Of a DNA stretch of 64,000 nt, positions 44,393-53,792 are shown piece after piece. The notes under the pieces were generated by a model. It worked only from the letters and a program-made list of their open reading frames with translations. It ran no database searches and had not been told where the DNA came from. The first letter of the stretch is position 1; each line of letters begins with the position of its first letter. The translations under genes and the position numbers were made by a program. Origin of the DNA: Paracoccaceae bacterium (GTDB taxonomy: Bacteria > Pseudomonadota > Alphaproteobacteria > Rhodobacterales > Rhodobacteraceae); the NCBI GenBank assembly GCA_013214575.1, contig JABSSD010000151.1, forward strand, positions 1 through 64,000. The letters run 5' to 3'.

Positions 44393-46189
44393 ATGCGTCA
44401 CGTTTTTCTAGCCCTGCTGGCCAGTACAACAATTGCTACACAGGCGTTCGCTCAACAAGCGGCGGACGGTGTTGCCCCGGAAGCCGCAACAAGCGGAGCG
44501 TTCGAGGCGCTGTCGCCTGCGGTGGCAGATTCGCTTCAGGCCAAACTGGCAGGCCAACCGATACGGGCTGACAATTGGATGATCGCTGCCGCCAACCCGT
44601 ATGCGGTTGAGGCCGGCGCTGCGGTGCTGCGCGCCGGTGGATCAGCCGCAGATGCGATGGTGGCTGTGCAGGTTGTACTGGGACTGGTGGAACCGCAGTC
44701 CTCGGGGTTGGGCGGTGGTGCCTTTCTGGTCTGGTACGACGCTGCCAGCGGCAAGCTGACAACGCTGGATGGCCGCGAAGCCGCGCCACTGGCGGCAACC
44801 CCCACTTTGTTTCAGGATGAAAACGGCGAACCACTGAAATTCTTTGACGCCGTTGTGGGCGGGCGCTCAGTAGGTACCCCCGGCACTCCGGCGCTGATGG
44901 CCGAGGCACACCGCCGTTGGGGCCGCGCAGACTGGTCTTCGTTGTTCGAGGCAGGAACCCGGCTGGCCAAAGATGGCTTTGCGGTGTCGCCACGTCTGGC
45001 CAGTCTGATTGAACGTGACGCAGACCGGTTGTCGCGGTTTTCACGCACGGCGGACTATTTCTTCCCGGGTGGCGTTGCGCTGCAGGCCGGTGACCTGCTG
45101 ATCAATAAGGACTACGCGCATACCCTTGGCGTTTTGGCAAAGAAGGGCGCAGACGGCTTCTATTTTGGCCGGATTGCCGATGAGATAGTCGGCGCAGTGA
45201 CCCATGCACCGGGCAATCCCGGCGTCTTATCGTCGATGGATATGGCGCTGTATCAGGTGAAGGAACGCGAACCTGTCTGCGTGACCTACCGCGCCTTTGA
45301 GGTCTGCGGCATGGGGCCTCCGTCCTCCGGGGCGCTGACAGTCGGGCAAATTCTGGGCATGTTGGGGCAGTATGATCTGGCGGCGCTGGGCTCTGATAAT
45401 CCCGAAAGCTGGCGGTTGATCGGCGATGCCTCGCGGCTCGCCTTTGCGGATCGGGGCCGCTACATGGCCGATAGCGATTATGTTCCGATGCCGACCAAGG
45501 GTCTGGTGGACGCCGAGTACCTGACCCAACGGGCCACCTTGCTATCCGGCGATGAGGCGCTGTCCGAAGTGGCCCCGGGATCGCCCGAGTTCGATCATGC
45601 GCAGGTCAATCCAGTGTGGGCTGATGACGAATCGATCGAGCTGCCCTCGACCTCACACATCTCGATTGTCGATCAATATGGCAACGCGCTGTCGATGACG
45701 ACGACGGTTGAAAACGCCTTTGGCTCGCGTCTGATGGTGCATGGGTTTCTGCTCAACAATGAGCTGACCGACTTCTCGTTCCGCAGCCACCGCGACGGGG
45801 TGCCAATTGCCAACCGGCTGGAGCCGGGAAAACGGCCCCGCTCGTCGATGGCACCAACGATTGTGATGCAAGAGGGTAAACCGGTGCTGGTGATCGGATC
45901 CCCAGGTGGCAGCCGCATCATCGGCTATGTCGCCAGTTCAATCATTGCCTGGGCGGATTGGGGGCTGAACATACAGCAGGCGGTCGCCTTACCCCACGCG
46001 GTGAACCGGTTTGGCACCTATGATCTTGAGGAAGAGACGGGTGCCGCCGAAATGGAAGCCGCGCTGACCGGCATGGGCTATGAGGTGAAACTGCGCAGCC
46101 TGAATTCAGGGCTGCATGCGATTGAAATCGGCGATCACTTGTTGGGCGCGGCTGATCCCCGCCGCGAAGGCATCGCGCTGGGCGAATAG
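44393..46189 (+). CDS. ggt: Gamma-glutamyltransferase
   Basis: Periplasmic enzyme that cleaves glutathione and transfers its gamma-glutamyl group; it matures by self-cleavage into two subunits. The 598-residue precursor starts MRHVFLALLASTTIATQAFA (signal peptide) after GGAGG. The catalytic threonine is in SMTTTVENAFGSR, the junction of the large and small subunits. The small-subunit oxyanion motif SPGGSRIIG and the early GLGGGAFLVWYD segment are intact. Together with the gamma-glutamylcyclotransferase-like gene at 14530 the window holds two gamma-glutamyl enzymes, not adjacent. Confidence 0.94.
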   Translation: MRHVFLALLASTTIATQAFAQQAADGVAPEAATSGAFEALSPAVADSLQAKLAGQPIRADNWMIAAANPYAVEAGAAVLRAGGSAADAMVAVQVVLGLVEPQSSGLGGGAFLVWYDAASGKLTTLDGREAAPLAATPTLFQDENGEPLKFFDAVVGGRSVGTPGTPALMAEAHRRWGRADWSSLFEAGTRLAKDGFAVSPRLASLIERDADRLSRFSRTADYFFPGGVALQAGDLLINKDYAHTLGVLAKKGADGFYFGRIADEIVGAVTHAPGNPGVLSSMDMALYQVKEREPVCVTYRAFEVCGMGPPSSGALTVGQILGMLGQYDLAALGSDNPESWRLIGDASRLAFADRGRYMADSDYVPMPTKGLVDAEYLTQRATLLSGDEALSEVAPGSPEFDHAQVNPVWADDESIELPSTSHISIVDQYGNALSMTTTVENAFGSRLMVHGFLLNNELTDFSFRSHRDGVPIANRLEPGKRPRSSMAPTIVMQEGKPVLVIGSPGGSRIIGYVASSIIAWADWGLNIQQAVALPHAVNRFGTYDLEEETGAAEMEAALTGMGYEVKLRSLNSGLHAIEIGDHLLGAADPRREGIALGE

Positions 46190-46291
46190 GGGCAGCTACC
46201 GGGTGTTGGGTATTGAACTGCCTTGCGGCAGTGCCTTAAACTTAACCTGTGAAGTTGCGCCGTGTGGGTGCCACTGAAAAGGAACCTACCT

Positions 46292-47695
46292 ATGGTGCAT
46301 GCCCCCTCCCTTCCGCGCAACGAGGCCGGGATCAAGGCCGCAATCAGCGTGCTCAAGCAGCTTTTTGGGGACCGCTTGCAAACCGGCGCGGCGATCCGCG
46401 AGCAGCATGGCCATACCACCACCTGGATCGAAAACCAGATGCCCGACGCGGTGGTCTTTCCGGCTGACACAACCGAGGTATCGCAGATCGTCAAAGCCTG
46501 CGCTGAATACGGCGTGCCGATCATTCCCTTCGGCACCGGCACCTCGCTGGAGGGTCATGTGAACGCCCCCGCCGGTGGTATTTCCGTCGATACCAGCCAG
46601 ATGAACAAGATCCTGGCGGTGCATGCCGAGGATCTGGACGTTGTGGTGCAGCCCGGGGTCACCCGTGAGCAGCTGAATATCTTCCTGCGCGATCAGGGCT
46701 TGTTTTTTCCCATTGATCCCGGCGCCAATGCCTCGCTTGGCGGCATGGCAGCAACCCGGGCCTCGGGCACCAATGCGGTGCGCTATGGCACCATGAAGGA
46801 CAATGTGCTGGCGCTGGAGGTGGTGATGGCGGATGGCGCGGTGATCCGCACCGCGCAACGGGCCAGGAAATCCTCAGCCGGCTATGACATGACACGGCTG
46901 ATGGTCGGATCCGAGGGAACCCTGGGTCTGATCACCGAGCTGACGCTGAAATTGCAGGGCATCCCCGAGGCCATCAGCTCGGCCCGCTGTTCGTTCAATA
47001 GCATAGATGACGCCTGCCGCGCGGTGATGATGACCATCCAGTATGGCATCCCGGTTGCCCGCATCGAGCTGCTGGACGAGATGAGCGTCAAGGCCGCCAA
47101 TGCCTATTCCAAGCTGTCGCTGCCGGAAACGCCGCTGCTGCTGCTCGAATTCCACGGATCAGAAGCGAGCGTCGCCGAACAGGCCGAGACCTTCAGCTCC
47201 ATCGCCGAGGAGTTCAACGGCTTTGACATCGCCACCACCGCCTCCACCGAGGAGCGCAATAAGCTGTGGCAGGCGCGTCACGATATGTATTGGGCCAGTC
47301 TGCAGATCCGCCCCGGTGCCAAGGGGATCTCCACCGATGTCTGTGTGCCGATCTCACGGCTGGCGGAATGCGTGGTGGCGGCACAGGACAAAGCTGCCGA
47401 TATGGGACTGCTTTCCCCCATTGTCGGCCATGTGGGTGACGGAAATTTTCACTGCCTGCTGCTGATTGATATCGACAACGCAGAAGAGTGCGCCCGGGCC
47501 GGTGACTTTGTGTCCTGGTTGACCCAAACGGCGATCTCGATGGAGGGCACCTGCACCGGAGAACACGGTATCGGCCAGGGTAAACGCAGCTATCTCAAGG
47601 CGGAACTGGGCGAGACAACCCGCTATATGGCCGCAATAAAGGTCGCTCTGGACCCGGATAATATCTTCAACCCCGGTAAGATCCTGATTGATTAA
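46292..47695 (+). CDS. FAD-linked D-lactate/glycolate-type dehydrogenase
   Basis: A 467-residue flavoprotein of the vanillyl-alcohol-oxidase fold, oxidising a 2-hydroxyacid, most likely D-lactate, to the 2-oxoacid. The FAD-binding half shows PIIPFGTGTSLEGHV and NASLGGMAATRASGTNAVRY. The C-terminal FAD-oxidase domain shows the metal-binding HVGDGNFH and GTCTGEHGIGQGK. ATG 46292 is chosen with AAGGA eight bases upstream. Glycolate oxidase subunit D is the main alternative, but no glcE/glcF genes follow. Confidence 0.92.
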   Translation: MVHAPSLPRNEAGIKAAISVLKQLFGDRLQTGAAIREQHGHTTTWIENQMPDAVVFPADTTEVSQIVKACAEYGVPIIPFGTGTSLEGHVNAPAGGISVDTSQMNKILAVHAEDLDVVVQPGVTREQLNIFLRDQGLFFPIDPGANASLGGMAATRASGTNAVRYGTMKDNVLALEVVMADGAVIRTAQRARKSSAGYDMTRLMVGSEGTLGLITELTLKLQGIPEAISSARCSFNSIDDACRAVMMTIQYGIPVARIELLDEMSVKAANAYSKLSLPETPLLLLEFHGSEASVAEQAETFSSIAEEFNGFDIATTASTEERNKLWQARHDMYWASLQIRPGAKGISTDVCVPISRLAECVVAAQDKAADMGLLSPIVGHVGDGNFHCLLLIDIDNAEECARAGDFVSWLTQTAISMEGTCTGEHGIGQGKRSYLKAELGETTRYMAAIKVALDPDNIFNPGKILID

Positions 47696-47825
47696 GCGGC
47701 TGGCTGCCGCCCGCTTGTACCGCCTAGGTGGCGCGATCTGCGCCACTGCAACCTGCCATAATTTTGCACCGGATCACCCTGTACCAGATAGGGCAGGGTG
47801 AGGGTGCCGTTTTGGGAGCAGGCAG

Positions 47826-48113
47826 ATGGGGTTGCGGAAATCATTGGGGATCGTGGCCTTCTGCACCCAGGCGGTGGTGGCTGTGGACTACAACATGCAG
47901 AGCCAAAAGGCCGGGCTGGGCCCCGGTGAGCTGAGCATGAAGGCCTATAGTGTCATTGTTCAGGCGCGCTATAACAGACCCGCGGCACCGGGGGCGCGTG
48001 CTGGCTCGCAGGGCGGTCCCCAGTCTGGCCCCGCTACAGGCGCCGGGGCGCCAGACAATGCGGCGGCGCCGACCGCCGTCTGTATCCGCCGCGCCGCCGC
48101 GCCGCCGCGCTGA
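47826..48113 (+). CDS. Small exported protein with out-of-frame C-terminus (paralogue 1)
   Basis: A 95-residue product with an N-terminal hydrophobic stretch (SLGIVAFCTQAVVAVDY) after a GGGAGCAGG site. A DYNMQSQKAGLGPGEL segment matches DYTQQSRRAQIPFGQM in the next gene. A Pro/Gly/Ala-rich middle follows. It ends VCIRRAAAPPR because three tandem CGCCGCGC units (48087-48110) precede the stop. With two units the frame would read CIRRAAALTC then Q and stop, matching CVRRGTILNC at the end of the paralogue. The present copy is thus probably out of frame at its last residues. Function unknown. Confidence 0.65.
   Translation: MGLRKSLGIVAFCTQAVVAVDYNMQSQKAGLGPGELSMKAYSVIVQARYNRPAAPGARAGSQGGPQSGPATGAGAPDNAAAPTAVCIRRAAAPPR
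48087..48110 (+). repeat. Three tandem CGCCGCGC units at a gene end
   Basis: Perfect 8-base unit, three copies, directly followed by the TGA of the small gene. The unit length is not a multiple of three, so a change in copy number shifts the reading frame. Confidence 0.9.
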
Positions 48114-48240
48114 CCTGTCAATAACGCCCACCGCAACCCAGTCAAAATGCCTTGCCCGCGCCGCATTGTTGTCGAAGTTTTCAAGCATACATCCCCTCGG
48201 GACATAGCCCTAGTCCACCGCGCCTTTATGGAGAATCCTG

Positions 48241-48621
48241 ATGGCGATTGCTCAGAATATCTGTTTTGCCGCAACCTGCGGCCTGGTCGTTCTCGGCGCT
48301 GATTACACTCAGCAGTCGCGCCGCGCCCAGATCCCCTTTGGCCAGATGGGGGCGGTGCAATATGCCGGCCTGTTCAGCGGGCGCTTGGCAGCGATTGAGG
48401 GCGTTTCCAGCATCAACCTGTCCGCCATTGCCGAGATGACCCCGGATTGGGTGCCGTCCAGTGCTGCGGCGCCTATCGACCCAACGGTGCCGCAGCTGAT
48501 GGCCAATCCAGATCAGCGCGAAGACAAGATTGGTGTTCGCGTCAATAAGGGACTGGCCCGCCCCTCGGCCCGTCAGGCTGGCGGCGGCTGCGTCCGGCGC
48601 GGCACCATCCTGAACTGCTAA
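48241..48621 (+). CDS. Small exported protein (paralogue 2)
   Basis: A 126-residue product, function not recognised. It has an N-terminal hydrophobic segment (ICFAATCGLVVLGADY) suggesting a signal or anchor, and GGAG seven bases before ATG. The DYTQQSRRAQIPFGQM segment relates it to the gene just upstream. The C-terminus GGGCVRRGTILNC carries two cysteines (Cx8C) that could form a disulfide outside the cytoplasm. The tandem arrangement suggests duplication and divergence. A hypothetical assignment only. Confidence 0.65.
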   Translation: MAIAQNICFAATCGLVVLGADYTQQSRRAQIPFGQMGAVQYAGLFSGRLAAIEGVSSINLSAIAEMTPDWVPSSAAAPIDPTVPQLMANPDQREDKIGVRVNKGLARPSARQAGGGCVRRGTILNC

Positions 48622-48678
48622 GGCGCCTCCATAAATACCAAAAACCCCGCGGCTTTGCGGCTCTGGCACCACAGAGTC

Positions 48679-48706
48679 CCGCGGCTTCTTTTTGCCAAAA
48701 ATACTC
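48679..48706 (+). repeat. Dispersed TTTTTGCC-AAAATACTC motif, copy 3
   Basis: CCGCGGCTTCTTTTTGCC followed by AAAAATACTC. It is the same as 6374-6400 apart from one extra A. It lies 148 bases before the dimethylglycine dehydrogenase start. Confidence 0.7.
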
Positions 48707-48853
48707 AAATCCCAACAGCGCCCCGGAAAATATACCGACGAATGGCCTGTGAGGTCGGTTTTGCCGGTTTATACGTCGGATGGACTTGGCGCCCGGCCGT
48801 TCGCTTGGGCATAACCGTACCAAAGCGAGTCATATTTGTCGGAGAACGGCCCC

Positions 48854-51352
48854 ATGAAAACTCAAGTCAAAGCCCTGGTCATCGGTGGCGGTGCCGTTGG
48901 CACCTCGATTGCCTATCACCTGGCCAAAGCAGGCTGGGACGACGTCATGCTGCTGGAGCGGGACGAGCTGACATCAGGCTCAACCTGGCACGCGGCGGGC
49001 CTACTGCCACTGTTCAACATGTCTTATGCCACCACCCATATCCACAAATACTCGGTCGACTTCTACAAGGCGCTGGAAGAAGAAACCGGTCTGAACGCTG
49101 GGTTTGCGGTGGTCGGCAATCTGCGCATGGCGCAGACGGACGAACGGATGGACGAATATAAGCTCTACGCTTCGACCGCGGAAACCTGCGGCGTGCCCTA
49201 TGAGTGGCTCACCCCGGACGAGATTAAATCGCGTTGGCCACTGATCAAGACGGATGATCTGAAGGGCGCGATCTATCACAGCACCGATGGCTACATTAAC
49301 CCGGCTGATATGACCCAGGCGATGGCCAAAGGGGCCCGTCAGCGCGGTGTGGACATCGTGCGCAGGATGCAGGCCGATGCGGTTCACTGGACCGGCACCC
49401 ATTGGGAAGTCACCTGTACCAAGATGGTCGAACAGGGCGGCAATCTGGTGCCCTCGGATGAACAAGTGGTGATCACCGCCGAACATGTGGTGACCGCATC
49501 GGGCAACCACGCACAGCGCACCGCCAAGATGCTGGGCATTAAAATACCTGCGATCCCGGTTGAACACCAGTTTATCGTCATGGACCAGGATCCCGATCTG
49601 GTGAAATACCGCGCAGAGGGCAATCCCGAGCACCCGGTGATCCGCGACGCCGATGCGCAGTCTTATGTGCGCGAAGAGCGCGGCGGCTGGATTCTTGGGG
49701 TCTATGAAAAACACGCACCGGCCTGTTTTGAGCACGGCGTGCCCGACAGTTTCCGCGCTGACCTGTTCCCGCTGGCGCTGGACCGCATCGAAGAGCAATA
49801 CATGGCGATGATCCACCGCATTCCCTCCTGCGAGGAAAGCGGCCTCAAGGATGATTTCAACGGCCCGATCTGCTACACGCCTGACGGCAACCCATTGGTG
49901 GGACCCGCTCCGGGGTTGCGCAACATGTGGCTGGCCGAAGGCTTCTCGTTTGGCATCACCGCCGCCGGTGGCACCGGCTATTATCTGGCCCAGATGATGG
50001 TCGATGGCGAAGCCGAGATCGACATGGCAAGCCTGGATCCAAAACGCTATTCCTCCAGCTGGATGACCACCGAATTTGCCGCCCGCAAGAACGAAGAATG
50101 CTACGAGCACGTCTACACCCTGCACCACCCGGACGAAGAACGCCCCGCCGCGCGGGGCCTTCGCACCTCGCCGGCCTATGACCGCCAAAAAGAGCGCGGC
50201 GCCCAATTTGGCTGGGTCAACGGCTGGGAACGCCCGAATTACTATGCGCCGCTTGGGTTCAACGACGAGGCGTCGCGCAGCTTCCGCCGCGGTGGCTGGT
50301 GGAAACATGTGGTCGAGGAAGCCAAGGCCATCCGCGAGGGTGTTGGCCTGGTGGACGCAACCGCCTTTACCAAACATGTGGTCAAGGGCCCCGGTGCCAC
50401 TCAGTTCCTGGACTGGTTCACCTGCAACAAACTGCCAAAAATCGGTCGTATCAACCTGACCTATGCGCTGACCAGCTTTGGGACCACCCGCACCGAATAC
50501 ACCATCGTGCGCAACGGCGAGGATAACTACTATCTGGTCTCGGCTGGCGCCTGGACCGAATACGACGCCGACTACCTGCGCAAGGCCGCCGAAGACAAGA
50601 TGGAGGAGTTCGGCTATATCGAGATCCAGGATGTCACCACCCAGTGGGGCGTCTTTGCCATCGCCGGTCCCAAGTCGCGTGATGTGCTGAAAGAGATCAT
50701 CGTCGATGCGGACCCGGACACCGCCTTGTCCAACAAGCGCTTCCCCTGGTTGTCGGCGCGGCAGATTGAGCTGGGCATGTGCCCGGTCAATGCCATCCGT
50801 GTGGCCTATACCGGCGAGTTGGGCTGGGAGCTGCACCACCCGATCGAGATGCAGAACTACCTGTTCGACCTGCTGGAAAAAGCCGGTGAGAAACACGGTA
50901 TGAAACTGGTCGGAGCGCGGGCGCAGAACTGGCTGCGGCTGGAGAAGTCCTATCGCGCCTTTGGCACCGAACTGGGCCGCGATGCCACCCCGGCCGAAGC
51001 AGACCTGCCGCGCTTTATCGACCTGTCCAAGGACTTCCACGGCAAAGAGGCCATGGTCGAGACCGGAGTGCGGGTGAAATGCTGTACCCTGCTGATTGAC
51101 GGCCCGGCAGATGCAGATCCCTGGGGCCGCGAAGTGCTCTATACTCCTGAAGGTGAGCGGGTGGGGCGTCTGACCTCGGGCGGCTATTCGGTGGCTTTCG
51201 AGAAATCGATCGGCATGGGCTATGTCAAACCCGAGCTGGCAGTGCCGGGCACCCGGCTGAAGGTCAAGATCCTGGACCAGTTGTGGGATGCCGAGGTCAC
51301 CGCCGACAGCCCCTATGACCCCAAGAACGTAACCATCCGGGTGACGGGTTGA
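48854..51352 (+). CDS. Dimethylglycine/sarcosine dehydrogenase-type flavoprotein (DAO + GcvT)
   Basis: An 832-residue enzyme that demethylates N-methylglycines and passes the one-carbon unit to tetrahydrofolate. N-terminal FAD domain: LVIGGGAVGTSIAYHLAKAG, then SGSTWHAAGLLPLF, where the His is the usual covalent FAD site. A middle FAO_M segment follows, and the second half is an aminomethyltransferase (GcvT) module (VGARAQNWLRLEKSYRAFGT; GRLTSGGYSVAFEKSIGMGY). The start at ATG 48854 has GGAG; a TTG start six codons earlier is less likely. Glycine-betaine catabolism is the probable context, but no partner genes are adjacent. Confidence 0.9.
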   Translation: MKTQVKALVIGGGAVGTSIAYHLAKAGWDDVMLLERDELTSGSTWHAAGLLPLFNMSYATTHIHKYSVDFYKALEEETGLNAGFAVVGNLRMAQTDERMDEYKLYASTAETCGVPYEWLTPDEIKSRWPLIKTDDLKGAIYHSTDGYINPADMTQAMAKGARQRGVDIVRRMQADAVHWTGTHWEVTCTKMVEQGGNLVPSDEQVVITAEHVVTASGNHAQRTAKMLGIKIPAIPVEHQFIVMDQDPDLVKYRAEGNPEHPVIRDADAQSYVREERGGWILGVYEKHAPACFEHGVPDSFRADLFPLALDRIEEQYMAMIHRIPSCEESGLKDDFNGPICYTPDGNPLVGPAPGLRNMWLAEGFSFGITAAGGTGYYLAQMMVDGEAEIDMASLDPKRYSSSWMTTEFAARKNEECYEHVYTLHHPDEERPAARGLRTSPAYDRQKERGAQFGWVNGWERPNYYAPLGFNDEASRSFRRGGWWKHVVEEAKAIREGVGLVDATAFTKHVVKGPGATQFLDWFTCNKLPKIGRINLTYALTSFGTTRTEYTIVRNGEDNYYLVSAGAWTEYDADYLRKAAEDKMEEFGYIEIQDVTTQWGVFAIAGPKSRDVLKEIIVDADPDTALSNKRFPWLSARQIELGMCPVNAIRVAYTGELGWELHHPIEMQNYLFDLLEKAGEKHGMKLVGARAQNWLRLEKSYRAFGTELGRDATPAEADLPRFIDLSKDFHGKEAMVETGVRVKCCTLLIDGPADADPWGREVLYTPEGERVGRLTSGGYSVAFEKSIGMGYVKPELAVPGTRLKVKILDQLWDAEVTADSPYDPKNVTIRVTG

Positions 51353-51682
51353 TCACAAATCTCTGAGTGGGGGAGCCGCCGCAAACCGGCTCTCCCGCCC
51401 GTCCGCGTCAGATTGAAAATCTGCCACCTCCCGTTGGGCCAAGCAGGCCGCGCCTTTGGCGCGGCCTGCTTGGCCCGTGGCGACGCGCATCGCGCGGCGC
51501 AAAGCCTGTTCCTTTTTGCAACCTTTTTAAATATCTTTGCTGTTTGTCGCTGCTCCGCGTAAACGGGGCTAAGCAAAATCAAGCGCCTGGCCCTCGGCAG
51601 CGCATAATTTGGATATTCGTGTTGTACCTCCCGCAGGGGTCGGGCAAAAAGCGACTATCCCCACCAAAAGGCGACATGCTCC
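51353..51682. other. Gap between the flavoprotein gene and psd
   Basis: 330 bases without a gene. It holds a 19-pair hairpin and an AT-rich stretch (51500-51545) whose CTTTTTGCAACC resembles the dispersed motif loosely. The psd promoter is probably downstream of the hairpin. Confidence 0.5.
51436..51476 (+). terminator. Perfect 19-bp hairpin after the flavoprotein gene
   Basis: GGGCCAAGCAGGCCGCGCC (51436-51454), loop TTT, GGCGCGGCCTGCTTGGCCC (51458-51476). It is very stable and has no T run directly after it. Confidence 0.7.
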
Positions 51683-52375
51683 ATGCGGATGCGCGATACA
51701 TTTATTAAACCGATGCACCCCGAGGGCCGCAAGTTCGTCGCCATTTTTGCGGCAATTGCCTTTGTGTTGTTTCTGCTGGCGGATTTCCTGGGCTGGATTG
51801 GTGTTGGTCTGACGGTCTGGTGCTATTATTTCTTTCGCGATCCCAAGCGCGCCACGCCGACCCGCGAGGGGCTGCTGGTCAGCCCGGCGGATGGCATTGT
51901 GTCGCTGATCGAAAAGGCGGTGCCACCGGCCGAACTGGGGATGTCCGATCAGGCATTGACCCGCATCAGCGTGTTCATGAGCGTGTTCAACTGCCACGTG
52001 AACCGGACGCCAATCGCGGGCAAGATCCTCGCCATTGGCTATCGCCCGGGCAAGTTTCTCAACGCCTCGCTTGACAAGGCAAGCGTCGACAACGAGCGCA
52101 ACAGCCTGTGCATCGAGATGGCTGATGGCCGCCAGATCGCGGTGGTGCAGATCGCTGGCCTGGTGGCCCGCCGCATCGTATGTTTTGTCAGCAAGGGTCA
52201 GCTGATGCAGACCGGCGAGCGATTTGGTCTGATCCGCTTTGGCTCGCGGCTGGATGTTTACCTGCCGGAAGGTGTGGAGCCGCTGGTCAGCTTAGGTCAA
52301 ACCATGGTGGCGGGTGAAAGCGTGATTGCCGATTTCACCGCGCAGGAAGCCGCCCGTATTGCCCGGACTGGATAA
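51683..52375 (+). CDS. psd: Phosphatidylserine decarboxylase
   Basis: Converts phosphatidylserine to phosphatidylethanolamine at the inner membrane. The 230-residue proenzyme is the short bacterial type. Two hydrophobic segments lie near the N-terminus ([20 protein letters not shown]). The self-cleavage site is RFGSRLDVY with Gly187-Ser188, where Ser188 becomes the pyruvoyl group. It heads a three-gene operon, and pssA starts three bases after its stop. ATG 51689 is a possible alternative start. Confidence 0.94.
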   Translation: MRMRDTFIKPMHPEGRKFVAIFAAIAFVLFLLADFLGWIGVGLTVWCYYFFRDPKRATPTREGLLVSPADGIVSLIEKAVPPAELGMSDQALTRISVFMSVFNCHVNRTPIAGKILAIGYRPGKFLNASLDKASVDNERNSLCIEMADGRQIAVVQIAGLVARRIVCFVSKGQLMQTGERFGLIRFGSRLDVYLPEGVEPLVSLGQTMVAGESVIADFTAQEAARIARTG

Positions 52376-52378
52376 GCA

Positions 52379-53131
52379 ATGAGTGACCGTTCCCATAGCC
52401 CAAGAGCTGATCTGCCGATTGTGCACCTGCTGCCAAACCTGTTGACCTTTGCCGCCATTTGCGCCGGTCTGACGGCGATACGGTTTGGCTTTCAGGGCGA
52501 TTTTGAGCGGGCGGTCTATCTGATCCTGCTGGCCTGTGTGCTGGATGGCTTTGATGGCCGTCTGGCCCGCTTGCTGAAGGCGCAGTCGCTGATCGGAGCC
52601 GAGCTGGACTCGCTGGCTGATTTTCTCAATTTCGGCGTTGCCCCGGCACTGATTCTCTATGTCTGGGGGTTGCAGGACATGAGCCGGGCAGGCTGGATCG
52701 CGGTGCTGATCTATGCGATCTGCTGCGTGTTGCGTCTGGCCCGCTTCAATGTCTCCAGCAAGTCGGGCGACGACACTGAGGATTCGTCCTATTTTGTTGG
52801 GGTGCCCTCCCCGGCAGGCGCCTTTCTGGTGATGTTGCCGATGTTTGTCTCCTTCCTGTTCCCGGACATGCCATCGCTGCCGCCGTTGCTGATTGCGCTG
52901 TACACGGTGGCTGTTGGCCTTTTGATGATCAGCCACATACCGACCTATTCGTTCAAGAACCTGGCGATCATGCGGGACAAGGCCAAATTTGTGGTGCTGG
53001 GAGCGGTGCTGATGGTGGCCGCTTTGTTGACCTATCTCTGGGCGACTCTGGTATTTCTGAATGTTTTATATATTTTGAGTATTCTCTGGGCCCTGCGTGC
53101 GTCCAGGAAATTAAAGACAAAGCAAGGGTAG
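52379..53131 (+). CDS. pssA: CDP-diacylglycerol-serine O-phosphatidyltransferase
   Basis: Makes phosphatidylserine from CDP-diacylglycerol and serine. The 250-residue integral membrane protein has the canonical CDP-alcohol phosphotransferase motif with the normal spacing: Asp59-Gly60...Ala63-Arg64, eight residues, Gly73, Asp77, Asp81 (DGRLARLL...GAELDSLAD). About six helices. It lies between psd and pmtA on the same strand with gaps of three bases on each side, so the operon encodes PS, PE and PC formation in order of chemistry apart from the first two being swapped. Confidence 0.95.
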   Translation: MSDRSHSPRADLPIVHLLPNLLTFAAICAGLTAIRFGFQGDFERAVYLILLACVLDGFDGRLARLLKAQSLIGAELDSLADFLNFGVAPALILYVWGLQDMSRAGWIAVLIYAICCVLRLARFNVSSKSGDDTEDSSYFVGVPSPAGAFLVMLPMFVSFLFPDMPSLPPLLIALYTVAVGLLMISHIPTYSFKNLAIMRDKAKFVVLGAVLMVAALLTYLWATLVFLNVLYILSILWALRASRKLKTKQG

Positions 53132-53134
53132 ACC

Positions 53135-53761
53135 ATGGACATCAATGCAGTGAAAACCTCCTATGCTAGGTGGGCACCGGTCTATGACAAGACGTTTGGG
53201 GCGATCACCAATGTCGGCCGCCGCCGCTCGGTGGCCTATGTCAATCAGCGCAGTGGCGGCAAGGTGCTTGAGGTCGGCGTCGGGACCGGAATGGCCCTGC
53301 CGTTTTACGATGCAAGAATGAGCGTCACGGGGATCGATTTCAGCGATGACATGTTGGAAAAAGCCCGCATCAAAGTGCGCAAAAAAGAGCTGACGCATGT
53401 CAAAAGCCTGCAACAGATGGATGCGCGGAACCTCGACTTTCCGGACAATCATTTTGATACCGTGGCGGCCATGCATATTGTCTCGGTGGTGCCCGAGCCG
53501 GAGCGGGTGGTGTCGGAAATGGCGCGGGTCTGCAAGCCCGGCGGGCATATCGTGATCACCAACCACTTTGCCCGCGACAAGGGCATTCTGGCGGCGATTG
53601 AACGGTTGTCGGCACCGTTTTCCAGCCTGCTGGGCTGGCACTCGGATTTTGACGTCAGCACAGTATTGGGAGAGCCGTGCCTGTCGGTGGTCGAACGTAA
53701 ATCGCTGCCGCCAATGGGGATGATGACCTTTTTGGTGCTGGAGAAAGCCCAGGCGGCGTGA
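53135..53761 (+). CDS. pmtA: Phosphatidylethanolamine N-methyltransferase
   Basis: Adds three methyl groups from S-adenosylmethionine to phosphatidylethanolamine, giving phosphatidylcholine. The 208-residue protein is of the soluble Rhodobacter type: N-terminal YARWAPVYDKTFGAITNVGR, SAM motif VLEVGVGTGMALPFYD, then IDFSDDMLEKA and the acceptor-side segment HIVSVVPEPERVVSEMARVC. It is the last gene of psd-pssA-pmtA, and a perfect 20-base hairpin follows. The phosphatidylcholine-synthase route is therefore not needed for PC here. Confidence 0.93.
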   Translation: MDINAVKTSYARWAPVYDKTFGAITNVGRRRSVAYVNQRSGGKVLEVGVGTGMALPFYDARMSVTGIDFSDDMLEKARIKVRKKELTHVKSLQQMDARNLDFPDNHFDTVAAMHIVSVVPEPERVVSEMARVCKPGGHIVITNHFARDKGILAAIERLSAPFSSLLGWHSDFDVSTVLGEPCLSVVERKSLPPMGMMTFLVLEKAQAA

Positions 53762-53792
53762 TCATGCCGTTTGTTGGATTTTGACGATGGCC

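Noticed and set aside
48622-48853. Possible glycine riboswitch before the GcvT-containing flavoprotein gene
   Set aside because: No conserved GGAGAG-type glycine aptamer core; only short inverted repeats (CCGACG/CGTCGG) are seen.
49001-51040. Long open frame on the minus strand opposite the dimethylglycine dehydrogenase gene (679 codons)
   Set aside because: It mirrors codon-position GC bias of the real gene, has no ribosome site or family motif, and lies wholly inside a well-identified gene.
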